Assembly: GCA_944369635.1 (NCBI GenBank)
Contig: CALVXL010000051.1
Location: 1-8,589, forward strand
DNA from: an uncultured Clostridia bacterium
GTDB lineage: Bacteria > Bacillota > Clostridia > Christensenellales > Borkfalkiaceae
Direction of reading: 5' to 3'
Length of the DNA stretch: 8,589 nucleotides
Below are positions 1-7,249 of this stretch, piece by piece; the stretch's first letter is position 1, and each line of letters opens with the position of its first letter. Under the pieces are notes generated by a model. The model saw only the letters and a program-made list of their open reading frames with translations. It was not told where the DNA came from and did not search any database. The translations under genes and the position numbers were made by a program.

Positions 1-802
1 CTTTCCGCGCGTATTTGAGATCGATGGCGTCTTCGCGCATACCGATGGCAAAGGTGCGGATCTTCTGTTTGCCTGTTCGCGCGGCGATGGCGCAAACGAG
101 GGACGAATCGAGCCCGCCCGAAAGCAGAAACCCGACTTTCGCGTCCGAAACCATGCGTTTTTCCACGGCGGCGATCAGCTTTTGCCGGATTTTTTTGCAT
201 GCGGTATCGAGATCGTCGAAGATGTACTTATCCACGTGCGAAATGTCCCTGTAACAGACGAATTTTCCGTTTTTATAATAGTGTCCCGGCGGGAAAGGCA
301 TTATTTTTTCCGCAAGGCCGGAAAGATTTTTCGGCTCGCTGGCAAACACGATGTTTCCCGACGCGTCGTATCCGTAATAAAGCGGACGTATGCCGATGGG
401 ATCGCGGGCGGCGATGAACGTATCTTCCTTGCCGTCGTAGATCACGCAGGCGAATTCCGCATCGAGCATGCGGAACATGTCGGTTCCGAATTCTTCATAA
501 AGCGGGAGCAAAACCTCGCAATCGGAATCGCTCGCAAAAGAATATTTGTCGGACAGTTCCTGCCTGATTTTTTTATAACCGTAAATCTCTCCGTTGCATA
601 CGACATAGTTTCCGTTGAGAGAAAACGGCTGCATCCCCGACTCCGTCAGCCCCATGACGGCAAGCCGTCCGAACCCGAGAACACCCGCGCCGATATCCTG
701 CACGCGCGCCTGATCGGGCCCGCGCGAATGCGTTCTGTCAAGGCATTTTTTAACCGTTTCGACATCTGCGCCCTTTTTGCAATAACACATGATCGTACAC
801 AT
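1..802 (-). CDS. asnB: Asparagine synthetase, glutamine-hydrolysing (3' end cut by window edge)
   Basis: Makes asparagine from aspartate, ATP and glutamine in the cytoplasm. The first 267 residues are present; AsnB proteins are usually a little over 500, so about half is missing beyond base 1. The start ATG at 802 puts the nucleophile Cys at position 2 (MCTIM), as class II amidotransferases require after removal of Met, and is preceded by GAGAGGA about ten bases upstream. Seen motifs: RGPD (27-30), CNGEIY (69-74), an ASEPK stretch (154-158) at the end of the glutaminase domain, then the ATP-pyrophosphatase loop LSGGLDSSLV (227-236) starting the synthetase domain. It begins 38 bases after the glnN stop with no promoter or terminator visible between, so it is probably co-transcribed with glnN. 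The pairing makes sense because AsnB consumes the glutamine GlnN makes. Identification is firm. Confidence 0.93.
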   Translation of the reverse strand, partial: MCTIMCYCKKGADVETVKKCLDRTHSRGPDQARVQDIGAGVLGFGRLAVMGLTESGMQPFSLNGNYVVCNGEIYGYKKIRQELSDKYSFASDSDCEVLLPLYEEFGTDMFRMLDAEFACVIYDGKEDTFIAARDPIGIRPLYYGYDASGNIVFASEPKNLSGLAEKIMPFPPGHYYKNGKFVCYRDISHVDKYIFDDLDTACKKIRQKLIAAVEKRMVSDAKVGFLLSGGLDSSLVCAIAARTGKQKIRTFAIGMREDAIDLKYARK

Positions 803-840
803 TTTCCGTTTCCTCTCGTTTTCCCGCCTTGCGCGGTTTT

Positions 841-2937
841 TTATCTGACGCCGAACAAAAGGTCGCCGTACGTCGGGAACGGCCAGTATTCCGAAGCGCA
901 GAGCGTTTCCGCTTCATCCGCCAGAATGCGGAGCGCGCTCATCTTTTCGAGCACTTTGTCCCGTATAAACGCGGACTCCGCTACGATATCGGTCGCCGAC
1001 TTCAACTCGATCAGCGTCTTTTCCAGATCTTCCGTTTTTTCGTACATACCGTCCGCCAGCGCGGAAAGTTTTACGATTGCCTTGCTTTCGTATCCGCAGG
1101 AAGCCGCCGCCACGGCGCTCTTTTTGTCCTTTACCGTTTCCGCAAGTTTTCCGACATATTTTTCGATCGCGGGCAAAATCTGCTTTCTGAGCATATCCGC
1201 CATCGTATTGGCTTCGATCACGATGGTTTTGCAGTAATTTTCCAGCATGATCTCGCATCTCGATTCCAGTTCCTCTTTCGTGAACACTTTATGCGACGTG
1301 AGCATATCCACGTTCTTTTTATCGAGAAGGTGCGGCATACAATCCGCCGTGGTCTTGTAATTCAGCAATCCGCGCTTTTCCGTAGCTTCCTTGATCCAGC
1401 TTTCGTCGTATCCGTTGCCGTTGAAAATAATGCGCTTGTGATCCTTGATGGTCTTGCGGATCATCGCGTGAAGTTCCGCCTTGAAGTCCTTTGCCTTTTC
1501 CAGCTTGTCGGCGTACTGGCGGAGCGATTCCGCCACTGCGGCGTTGAGCATCATGTTGGCACAGGCAATGCTGTTGGACGAACCGAGCATTCTGAATTCG
1601 AATTTATTGCCCGTGAACGCAAAGGGCGAAGTGCGGTTTCGGTCTGTCGTATCGCGAATGAATTTCGGAAGGACGTCCACGCCGAGCTTCATCTGCGTTT
1701 TTTCCGCCGCATTGTACGGCGTGTCGTTTTCGATGGCTTCCAGAACGGCGTTCAGTTCGTCGCCCAAAAATACCGAAACTACTGCCGGCGGCGCTTCATT
1801 TGCGCCGAGACGGTGGTCATTGCCCGCGGTGGCGACGGAGATCCTGAGCAGATCCTGATAATCGTCAACCGCCTTGATCACCGCGCAGAGAAACGTGAGA
1901 AACTGCGCGTTTTCGTAAGGCGTTTCGCCCGGGGTCAGAAGATTGACGCCCGTATCGGTGGAAAGCGACCAGTTATTATGTTTGCCGCTTCCGTTTACGC
2001 CGGCAAAGGGCTTTTCGTGGAGCAGGCACACCAGATTATGCTTTAACGCGACTTTCTGCATGATCTCCATCGTGAGCTGGTTATGATCGGTTGCGATATT
2101 CGTGGTGGTATAGATGGGCGCGAGTTCGTGCTGCGCGGGTGCAACTTCGTTATGCTGCGTCTTTGCGAAAATGCCGAGTTTCCACAATTCCTCGTTCAAA
2201 TCCTGCATATACGCCGCGACGCGCGGCTTGATGACGCCGAAATAATGATCGTCCATTTCCTGCCCTTTCGGAGGTTTCGCGCCGAACAGCGTTCTGCCCG
2301 TGTAGATGAGGTCTTTGCGCTGTTCGTAGCTCTGTCTGTCGATCAGGAAATATTCCTGTTCCGGACCTACGGACGTCCTGACGCATTTTACGGTGTCGTT
2401 GCCGAACAGGCGCAGAATGCGGAGCGCCTGACGGTTCAGCGCTTCCATGGAACGCAGAAGCGGCGTCTTTTTATCGAGCGCCTGCCCGCCGTAAGAACAG
2501 AACGCCGTGGGGATACAAAGCGTTTTATCCTTGATGAAAGCATAGGACGTGGGATCCCATGCGGTATATCCTCTCGCTTCGAAAGTCGCGCGCAGACCGC
2601 CGGACGGGAAAGACGAAGCGTCCGGTTCGCCTTTGATGAGTTCTTTGCCGGAAAACTCCATGATGACCCGCCCGTCGGGAGCGGGGGAAATGAAACCGTC
2701 GTGCTTTTCCGCCGTTATGCCCGTAAGCGGCTGAAACCAATGCGTATAATGCGTTGCGCCTTTGGATATCGCCCATTCTTTCATCGCTTCCGCGACGGCG
2801 TTTGCCACGGACAGATCGAGCCCTGCGCCCTCGTCTATCGTCTTTTTCAAAGACTGATACACTTTGGCGGACAACACCGCTTTCATTACTCTGTCGTCGA
2901 AAACCAGACTCCCGAATTCTTCCTTCACATCGAACAT
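841..2937 (-). CDS. glnN: Glutamine synthetase type III (GlnN)
   Basis: Makes glutamine from glutamate, ammonium and ATP. The 698-residue length fits the large type III family (about 700) and not type I (about 450). Visible family features: the N-terminal type III-specific region with THWFQPLTG (65-73) and EFSGKELIKGEPDASSFPSGG (94-114 region), then the catalytic barrel with GPEQEYFL (191-198, metal-binding Glu), HNEVAPAQHELAP (262-274) and NGSGKHNNWSL (315-325, catalytic His region). The C-terminal part is helical and ends in a typical EYWPFPTYGDLLF stretch. The open frame extends upstream to 3006, but that region lies inside the leader hairpin. The ATG at 2937 has AGGAG nine bases before it and is chosen as start. 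It has its own promoter and a leader with an ANTAR-type hexaloop, and asnB follows. Nothing suggests damage. Confidence 0.95.
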   Translation of the reverse strand: MFDVKEEFGSLVFDDRVMKAVLSAKVYQSLKKTIDEGAGLDLSVANAVAEAMKEWAISKGATHYTHWFQPLTGITAEKHDGFISPAPDGRVIMEFSGKELIKGEPDASSFPSGGLRATFEARGYTAWDPTSYAFIKDKTLCIPTAFCSYGGQALDKKTPLLRSMEALNRQALRILRLFGNDTVKCVRTSVGPEQEYFLIDRQSYEQRKDLIYTGRTLFGAKPPKGQEMDDHYFGVIKPRVAAYMQDLNEELWKLGIFAKTQHNEVAPAQHELAPIYTTTNIATDHNQLTMEIMQKVALKHNLVCLLHEKPFAGVNGSGKHNNWSLSTDTGVNLLTPGETPYENAQFLTFLCAVIKAVDDYQDLLRISVATAGNDHRLGANEAPPAVVSVFLGDELNAVLEAIENDTPYNAAEKTQMKLGVDVLPKFIRDTTDRNRTSPFAFTGNKFEFRMLGSSNSIACANMMLNAAVAESLRQYADKLEKAKDFKAELHAMIRKTIKDHKRIIFNGNGYDESWIKEATEKRGLLNYKTTADCMPHLLDKKNVDMLTSHKVFTKEELESRCEIMLENYCKTIVIEANTMADMLRKQILPAIEKYVGKLAETVKDKKSAVAAASCGYESKAIVKLSALADGMYEKTEDLEKTLIELKSATDIVAESAFIRDKVLEKMSALRILADEAETLCASEYWPFPTYGDLLFGVR

Positions 2938-2945
2938 CGTTTTAT

Positions 2946-2950
2946 TCTCC
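2946..2950 (-). promoter_or_regulatory. Ribosome binding site deciding the glnN start
   Basis: AGGAG lies nine bases before the ATG at 2937. No such site precedes the longer in-frame ATG at 3006, which is inside the leader hairpin. This supports translation from 2937. Confidence 0.75.
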
Positions 2951-2967
2951 TTTACTTTGTTTTTTAA

Positions 2968-3022
2968 TTCAAAAGGCAAAGGCGCCTTTGAGATTTTTCT
3001 CCTCAAAGACGCCTTTGCCTTT
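2968..3022 (-). terminator. Long leader hairpin, probable attenuator terminator of glnN
   Basis: The arms 3022-3002 and 2992-2972 form a 21-pair stem with a single G-U wobble and a nine-base loop. The RNA continues UUUUGAAUU, so the U-tract is short and interrupted, weaker than a textbook terminator. It sits between the promoter at 3063-3035 and the glnN start, and does not cover the ribosome binding site, so control of elongation is more likely than control of translation. Its 5' arm wholly contains the smaller hexaloop hairpin 3022-3005, so the two folds exclude each other. The stem is seen directly; termination activity is inferred. Confidence 0.6.
3005..3022 (-). promoter_or_regulatory. 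ANTAR-type hexaloop hairpin in the glnN leader
   Basis: AAAGGC (3022-3017) pairs with GUCUUU (3010-3005) through six pairs, one a G-U, and closes a six-base loop AAAGGC (3016-3011). Known ANTAR targets have six-base loops with A at position 1 and G at position 4, which this loop has. The second hairpin of the usual pair is not canonical here: GAGG (3004-3001) with UCUC (2993-2990) closes a seven-base loop. The hairpin uses the 5' arm of the attenuator stem, so protein bound to it should prevent the long hairpin. The same loop and closing bases occur in the leader at 8428-8409. Confidence 0.65.
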
Positions 3023-3034
3023 CATATTGCCTAT

Positions 3035-3063
3035 ATTTTACTCTTCCCGATTGAAATTGTCAA
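3035..3063 (-). promoter_or_regulatory. Housekeeping promoter of glnN-asnB
   Basis: TTGACA (3063-3058), a 17-base spacer and TAAAAT (3040-3035) match the sigma-70/sigma-A consensus at 11 of 12 positions. Transcription should start near 3028, placing the hexaloop hairpin within the first few bases of the RNA. It lies just after the regulator gene stop, so readthrough from the upstream operon would also pass the same leader. I saw no TGTNA-N7-TNACA (GlnR/TnrA) box near it. Confidence 0.85.
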
Positions 3064-3093
3064 ACGGATTTCCGCGGTTTTCCGCCGCTGAAC

Positions 3094-3681
3094 TCACGTA
3101 TAAGTTTTAATTATATTTTCCGCGATTTCCCTGCGGGAAACACAGGTATCCATCGCGCGTTTTTCGATATATCTGTGCGCGTCGCTTTCGTTCATTTTCA
3201 GATGCTGTATCAAAATCCATTTCGCGCGGTTGACAAGGCGGATCTCCTCCATCTTTTCCTCGAGCGAAACCGCCTTCTTCTCCAGCCTGCGTAAACGTTC
3301 CTTCGTAGCGCACATCCATTCCAGCGCGCGGATCATCATGTATTTGTTCAGCGGCTTAGGCAGAACGTATACGCCGTTATCCACCATTTTCTGATACACG
3401 TCCCCGTAAATTTCGCTCCGCACCACGAGCAGGGCGACGCCGCTTTTATCCGAAGCGAATTCCGCGGCGAACTTCGACCCGAATTCGTCGGGAAGCGGCG
3501 CGTTGACGATCAGAAGATCGAACGCCGTTTCCGCGGCGGTGCGTTTTGCCGCGGCGACGTTTTGCTCGTATCGCGCGGTAAACGCGCCGTTGTACGGCGC
3601 GAGAATCTCCTTTATGGCGGAACAGAACGTTTCGGACGCGGAAACGACGAGCAATGCATAATTTCTTTCTTTGAAATTCAT
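3094..3681 (-). CDS. ANTAR-domain RNA-binding antitermination regulator with degenerate receiver domain (NitR-like)
   Basis: Predicted cytoplasmic RNA-binding regulator of 195 residues. Residues 8-115 or so look like a CheY-type receiver fold with the conserved Lys-Pro near the end (109-110). The strand that normally ends in the phosphorylated Asp instead reads LLIVN (56-60), with Asn60 at the acceptor place, so ordinary phosphorelay control is unlikely. A charged helix or coiled coil follows (about 125-150). The ANTAR domain is at about 145-192 and has the family pattern: AKWILIQHLKMNESDAHRYI and then AMD, REIAENII. The start at 3681 has GGAGG eight bases upstream; an earlier ATG at once meets a stop. 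It is the last gene of the glutamate synthase-glnA operon, 60 bases after glnA, and is followed by a promoter whose leader holds an ANTAR-type hexaloop. Resembles the regulator found beside glnA in clostridia. The signal it senses cannot be seen. Confidence 0.88.
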   Translation of the reverse strand: MNFKERNYALLVVSASETFCSAIKEILAPYNGAFTARYEQNVAAAKRTAAETAFDLLIVNAPLPDEFGSKFAAEFASDKSGVALLVVRSEIYGDVYQKMVDNGVYVLPKPLNKYMMIRALEWMCATKERLRRLEKKAVSLEEKMEEIRLVNRAKWILIQHLKMNESDAHRYIEKRAMDTCVSRREIAENIIKTYT

Positions 3682-3709
3682 TTCATCGTCCTCCCGTTTC
3701 TTTTTTCGC

Positions 3710-3725
3710 CCCGCGTCCGAGCGGG
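3710..3725 (-). other. Short GC-rich hairpin with six-base loop between glnA and the ANTAR gene
   Basis: CCCGC (3725-3721) pairs with GCGGG (3714-3710) around the loop UCGGAC. The loop has G at position 4 but U, not A, at position 1, so it is not a canonical ANTAR target. On the minus strand no U-tract follows, so it is not a terminator for glnA. It could be an mRNA processing or stability element, or chance. Confidence 0.35.
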
Positions 3726-3741
3726 TTTATTTTACCTCATT

Positions 3742-4947
3742 TCAGAAAAACATCTTTGCAATCGCCTGCGGAACGTATCTTTTGACAAATCCGCTGTTTT
3801 TCGCACTGTCTGCCGCCTCCTCGAGAGATTGCGGCAATTTTTCGTATCCGGCGCGCTTCTCTTCGGAAACGGTATACAGATTGACGTCGGCATGCTCCGG
3901 CAAAGGCAACGCCTTTTGAATGCCCTCCGTCCCCGCGTAAATCAGCAACGCGAATGCGAGATACGGATTGGTCATTGCATCCGCGGAACGAAGCTCCGCG
4001 CGGCGGCTTTTGTCGGAAGTGAGCGGAATGCGCACGAGCTGCGAACGGTTGCCCTCCGACCAGGAAATATAAGCGGGGGCCTTGTCTTTTCCCAACCGCT
4101 CATAAGATTCCTCAAGATGGTTCAAAAATACCGTGATATCCTTGATGTTCGCCATAATTCCCGCAATGACGGAATCCAACATATCCTTTTGATCGGAAGA
4201 TTTTACGGAAATGTTGATGTGCATGCCGTTGCCGGGACAATCTTTCAGCGGTTTCGGGGAAAAATCGGCATAAAGTCCGTTTCTTCCCGCCACGGTTTTG
4301 ACGACCGAACGGAACGTAACGGCGTTATCCGCCGCCGTAAGCGGGTCGGAATGGCGGAAATCGATCTCGTTTTGTCCGGGACCCTCTTCATGATGCGATC
4401 TTTCGGGATAAATTCCCATCTGTTCCAGCATGAGGCAAATTTCCCGCCGCACGTTTTCGCCCCGATCTTCCGGCGCGATATCCATATAGCCGGCCCTGTC
4501 GAAAGGCACTTTTGTGCGGTTGCCGCGCTCGTCGAGTTCGAACAGATAAAACTCCGATTCCGTGCCGAAATCGAACTGCACTCCCGCTTTTTCCGCAACG
4601 CTTACGGCATTTTTCAAAAAAGTACGCGTATCGCCTTCGAAGGGCGCGCCGTTCGGATAGGTGATCGAACAATACATGCGCACCACCCTGCCGTGTTCCG
4701 GCCGCCACGGCAACACGCTGAGCGTATCGGGATCGGGATGCAGATACAAGTCGGAATGAGATTCGTCCCCGAACCCTTCGATCGCCGAAGCGTCGAACGC
4801 GACCCCGTATTCGAACGCCCGCGGCAGTTCTTCCGGCATGATCGATATGTTTTTATGGGTGCCGAACACGTCGCAGAACGCCAGCCGTATGAACTTGACG
4901 TCCTCTTCCTGCACAAACTGCAATACTTCGTTTACGGTATACTTCAT
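3742..4947 (-). CDS. glnA: Short, atypical type I glutamine synthetase
   Basis: Probably makes glutamine from glutamate, ammonium and ATP. The 401 residues follow the type I layout: N-terminal beta-grasp (about 10-95, with FDASAIEGF at 51-59), metal-site TESEFYLF (129-136), HHEEGPGQNEIDF (185-197), GNGMH with the catalytic-region His (239-243), NRSQLVRIP (300-308) and RRAELRSADAMTNPYLA (315-331). It differs from Bacillus GlnA. The flap before Ala-Pro has Lys289 where Glu is usual; Asp61 lies where the feedback Arg62 would align; the C-terminus stops at about the family position where a further 25-30 residues, including the ring-contact tail, should follow. It starts 13 bases after the GXGXG gene with GCAGGAG in front, so it is co-transcribed with glutamate synthase. 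It may be an active feedback-insensitive enzyme, a relative acting on another amine, or a regulatory paralogue; glutamine synthetase is the best guess. Confidence 0.85.
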   Translation of the reverse strand: MKYTVNEVLQFVQEEDVKFIRLAFCDVFGTHKNISIMPEELPRAFEYGVAFDASAIEGFGDESHSDLYLHPDPDTLSVLPWRPEHGRVVRMYCSITYPNGAPFEGDTRTFLKNAVSVAEKAGVQFDFGTESEFYLFELDERGNRTKVPFDRAGYMDIAPEDRGENVRREICLMLEQMGIYPERSHHEEGPGQNEIDFRHSDPLTAADNAVTFRSVVKTVAGRNGLYADFSPKPLKDCPGNGMHINISVKSSDQKDMLDSVIAGIMANIKDITVFLNHLEESYERLGKDKAPAYISWSEGNRSQLVRIPLTSDKSRRAELRSADAMTNPYLAFALLIYAGTEGIQKALPLPEHADVNLYTVSEEKRAGYEKLPQSLEEAADSAKNSGFVKRYVPQAIAKMFF

Positions 4948-4960
4948 TTTTCTCCTGCCT

Positions 4961-5674
4961 TTAATTCGATACGTACATCTGTTTATAGGGATTTCCGCTG
5001 TTCGGACGAACGGTGATGAAATCGGCGTCCATTATTTTTTTTACGTCCCCGCCGAAATATCCGCAATATCTTTCGACGAGACGCCCGATCTCCGCGCGTT
5101 CCGCGCCGTCGGACAGATGAAAAGAAACCTGCGGCGGAAACACGATGTCCTTTCCGCTTGTACGCAGATATACTTTTCCGCCGTGCATGCCGGTGCAGGG
5201 GAAGTTGCCCACGATCTTCGGCGCGTTGAGCCCGAGAACCAGAATGATCCCGCCCGCCTGGTATTCGCCGAGAAAACTCCCCGTGCCGCCGCCGATCACC
5301 ATGACGGGAATTTTGCTTTTGTATTCCTTCATGTGGATTCCCGCGCGGTATCCTGCGTTGCCTTTGACGAAAATTTCGCCGCCGCGCATCGCGTAACCCG
5401 CCGCGTCGCCTATGTTGCCGTTCACGATGATTTTTCCGTCGTTCATCGTATCGCCGACCGCGTCCTGCGCGTTGCCGCCGACATATATGCTGCTCCCGTT
5501 CAGATATGCGCCCAGAGCGTTTCCGGGAATCCCCTCTATGCGGATCTCCTTTCCGTCCGTGCCCGCGCCGATGAATCTCTGCCCGAGGCAGTTTTTTATT
5601 TCGTACTTGCCCGGCCCTTTTGCGAGAATTTCGTTAAGCTCTCTGTAGCCGACCGCGGCAGCATCTATGATCAT
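4961..5674 (-). CDS. Glutamate synthase GXGXG (alpha-subunit C-terminal domain) protein
   Basis: Stand-alone version of the C-terminal right-handed beta-helix domain of the glutamate synthase large chain, which holds the amidotransferase and synthase domains together. The 237 residues show the repeating turns rich in Gly-Asn/Asp and Gly-X-Gly, for example GNALGAYLNG (51-60), GGNAQDAVGDTM (66-77), GNIGDAAGYAMRGG (86-99) and GNAGYRAG (105-112), then VIGGGTGSFLGEYQAGG (126-142) and CTGMHGGKVYLR (160-171). The start ATG at 5674 has GGAGGT eight bases upstream. It follows the FMN subunit by 69 AT-rich bases with no clear terminator and precedes glnA by 13 bases, so it fits as the third part of the enzyme in one operon. 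Related domains occur in formylmethanofuran dehydrogenase subunit C, but the neighbours favour glutamate synthase. Confidence 0.92.
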   Translation of the reverse strand: MIIDAAAVGYRELNEILAKGPGKYEIKNCLGQRFIGAGTDGKEIRIEGIPGNALGAYLNGSSIYVGGNAQDAVGDTMNDGKIIVNGNIGDAAGYAMRGGEIFVKGNAGYRAGIHMKEYKSKIPVMVIGGGTGSFLGEYQAGGIILVLGLNAPKIVGNFPCTGMHGGKVYLRTSGKDIVFPPQVSFHLSDGAERAEIGRLVERYCGYFGGDVKKIMDADFITVRPNSGNPYKQMYVSN

Positions 5675-5743
5675 TATAACATACCTCCACGTAAATTTAT
5701 CGCTTTTTGATAAAAAAATCCGTTTTTTCGTATTTTTCGCTCG

Positions 5744-7249
5744 TTATTCGCCCGCATGCGCGATGCCGAGTATCTCGAGTTCTTTCTCGTTCAGCCCGAT
5801 TCCCCTGAGCATCGAACGGTTGCCGCGCAGGCTTTCCACGGAGTTGATCCCCATGCCGCCCATGATTTCCTTGATCTCGTGATTCCACGCCCGCAGCAAA
5901 TTAACAAGCCGCGCGCTGCCCTGTTCGGGATCGAGCCTTTTTACCAGTTCGGGGCGCTGGGTGGCGATTCCCCAATTGCAATTGCCGCTCTGACAGGACC
6001 GGCACAGATGACAGCCCAACGCCAACAGCGCCGCCGTGGCGATGGAGCATGCGTCCGCGCCGAGCGCGACCGCCTTGACGACGTCCGCCGCGCTGCGAAT
6101 ACTTCCGCCGACGATCAGGGAAACTTCGTTCCTTATGCCCTCTTCCCTGAGCCGCTTATCGACCGCCGCAAGGGCGACTTCCACGGGGATACCCACATTG
6201 TCGCGTATACGCGTGGGCGCGGCGCCCGTGCCGCCGCGGAAACCGTCGATGGCGATGATGTCCGCGCCGCTCCGCGCTATCCCGCTTGCAATGGCCGCTA
6301 TGTTGTGTACCGCCGCGACCTTTACGATAATCGGCTTTTTATATTCCGTCGCCTCTTTGAGGGAAAAAACGAGCTGGCGAAGGTCTTCTATCGAATATAT
6401 GTCGTGGTGCGGCGCGGGGGAAATGGCGTCCGATCCTTCCGGAACCATACGCGTTCTGGAGACGTCGCCCACGATCTTTTTGCCGGGCAGGTGTCCGCCG
6501 ATTCCCGGCTTTGCCCCCTGCCCCATTTTGATTTCGATACCCGCGCCCGCTTCGAGATATTCCTTATGCACGCCGAACCGCCCGGAAGCCACCTGCACGA
6601 TGGTGTTGGGGCCGTAGCAGTAAAAATCTTCGTGCAGACCGCCTTCGCCGGTGTTATAGCAGATTCCCAGCTCTTTCGCCGCGCGCTCCAGACACGCGTG
6701 CGCGTTATAACTGATGGAACCGTAGCTCATGGCGGAAAAGAGAACGGGCATGGAAAGCTCGAGCTGCGGCGGAAGATCGCAAATAAGTTCGCCTTTTGCA
6801 TCCCTCTTCACGGAAAGGGGTTTCTTGCCCAGAAAGACACGCGTTTCCATCGGTTCGCGCAGCGGATCGATGGGCGGATTGGTTACCTGCGACGCATTGA
6901 TGAGTATTTTATCCCAGTATACGGGATACGGCTTCGGATTCCCCATGGAGGACAACAGCACGCAGCCGCTGTTAGCCTGTTTGTAAATTTCCTTAATGGT
7001 GTCTTCTTTCCAGTTGCAGTTTTCTTTCAGACGGCAATCGGTTTTCACGATTTTCAGCGCGCGCACGGGACAAAACGAAACGCACCGCTGGCAGTTGACG
7101 CAATTTCTCTCGTCGCTCACCACTCTTTGCAGTTTTTCGTCAAAACGGTGAACGCCGTTTGCGCACTGCTGCACGCAGATTTTGCAATCGATACAGCGTT
7201 CCCGATTTCTTACGACTTCATATTCGGGATAAATAAATTCCACACCCAT
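5744..7249 (-). CDS. gltB: Glutamate synthase core subunit: two [4Fe-4S] motifs plus FMN-binding synthase domain
   Basis: Carries the reductive step that turns 2-oxoglutarate and ammonia (from glutamine) into glutamate. The 501-residue protein starts with a bacterial-ferredoxin-like segment with two clusters: Cys19, 22, 25, 29 and Cys50, 53, 56, 60 followed by Pro. The FMN barrel follows from about residue 110, with GEGG (201-204), KMGQGAKPGIGGHLPG (241-256), SPAPHHDIYSIEDL (277-290), IDGFRGGTGAAP (334-345) and LIVGGSIRSAADVVKA (378-393). Cys413, Cys419 and Cys424 have the C-x5-C-x4-C spacing of the family's [3Fe-4S] site and run into GIATQ (427-431). The ATG overlaps the preceding stop by one base (TAATG), with AAGGAGG inside the upstream gene, so translation is probably coupled. 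This is the split clostridial or archaeal-like form. No NADPH-oxidising small subunit gene lies here, so the electron donor may be ferredoxin or a distant partner. Confidence 0.95.
   Translation of the reverse strand: MGVEFIYPEYEVVRNRERCIDCKICVQQCANGVHRFDEKLQRVVSDERNCVNCQRCVSFCPVRALKIVKTDCRLKENCNWKEDTIKEIYKQANSGCVLLSSMGNPKPYPVYWDKILINASQVTNPPIDPLREPMETRVFLGKKPLSVKRDAKGELICDLPPQLELSMPVLFSAMSYGSISYNAHACLERAAKELGICYNTGEGGLHEDFYCYGPNTIVQVASGRFGVHKEYLEAGAGIEIKMGQGAKPGIGGHLPGKKIVGDVSRTRMVPEGSDAISPAPHHDIYSIEDLRQLVFSLKEATEYKKPIIVKVAAVHNIAAIASGIARSGADIIAIDGFRGGTGAAPTRIRDNVGIPVEVALAAVDKRLREEGIRNEVSLIVGGSIRSAADVVKAVALGADACSIATAALLALGCHLCRSCQSGNCNWGIATQRPELVKRLDPEQGSARLVNLLRAWNHEIKEIMGGMGINSVESLRGNRSMLRGIGLNEKELEILGIAHAGE

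Noticed and set aside
182..2046. Long plus-strand open frames opposite asnB and glnN (and similar ones opposite the other genes up to 7612).
   Set aside because: They mirror clearly recognisable minus-strand genes, encode Arg/Phe-rich sequences with no family resemblance and lack ribosome binding sites. They are antisense shadows.
2977..2990. A 14-base perfect DNA palindrome, CAAAGGCGCCTTTG, as a protein operator.
   Set aside because: It lies downstream of the promoter inside the 3' arm of the long leader stem, whose pairing already accounts for the sequence, and it is not repeated at the other promoter.
2938..3006. N-terminal extension of glnN to the ATG at 3006.
   Set aside because: It would start inside the leader stem without a ribosome binding site; the ATG at 2937 has a good AGGAG and matches family starts.
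2969..3025. An 18-codon open frame (starts MKGKGV) exactly over the glnN leader hairpin, possibly a leader peptide.
   Set aside because: No ribosome binding site, no run of a regulatory amino acid, and the frame follows from the repeats in the hairpin. The RNA-hairpin reading explains the sequence better.
3701..3731. Plus-strand intrinsic terminator (GC hairpin followed by TTTATTTTA).
   Set aside because: No plus-strand gene exists here to be terminated; the T-rich stretch is the glnA 3' flank.
3902..3916. Inverted repeat AAAGGC-AAC-GCCTTT resembling the leader motif.
   Set aside because: It lies inside the glnA coding sequence (residues KALPLP), has a three-base loop and no associated terminator or promoter.
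4952..4957. AAAGGC on the minus strand just before the glnA start, as another hexaloop.
   Set aside because: The flanking bases do not pair into a stem, and the site simply adjoins the ribosome binding site.
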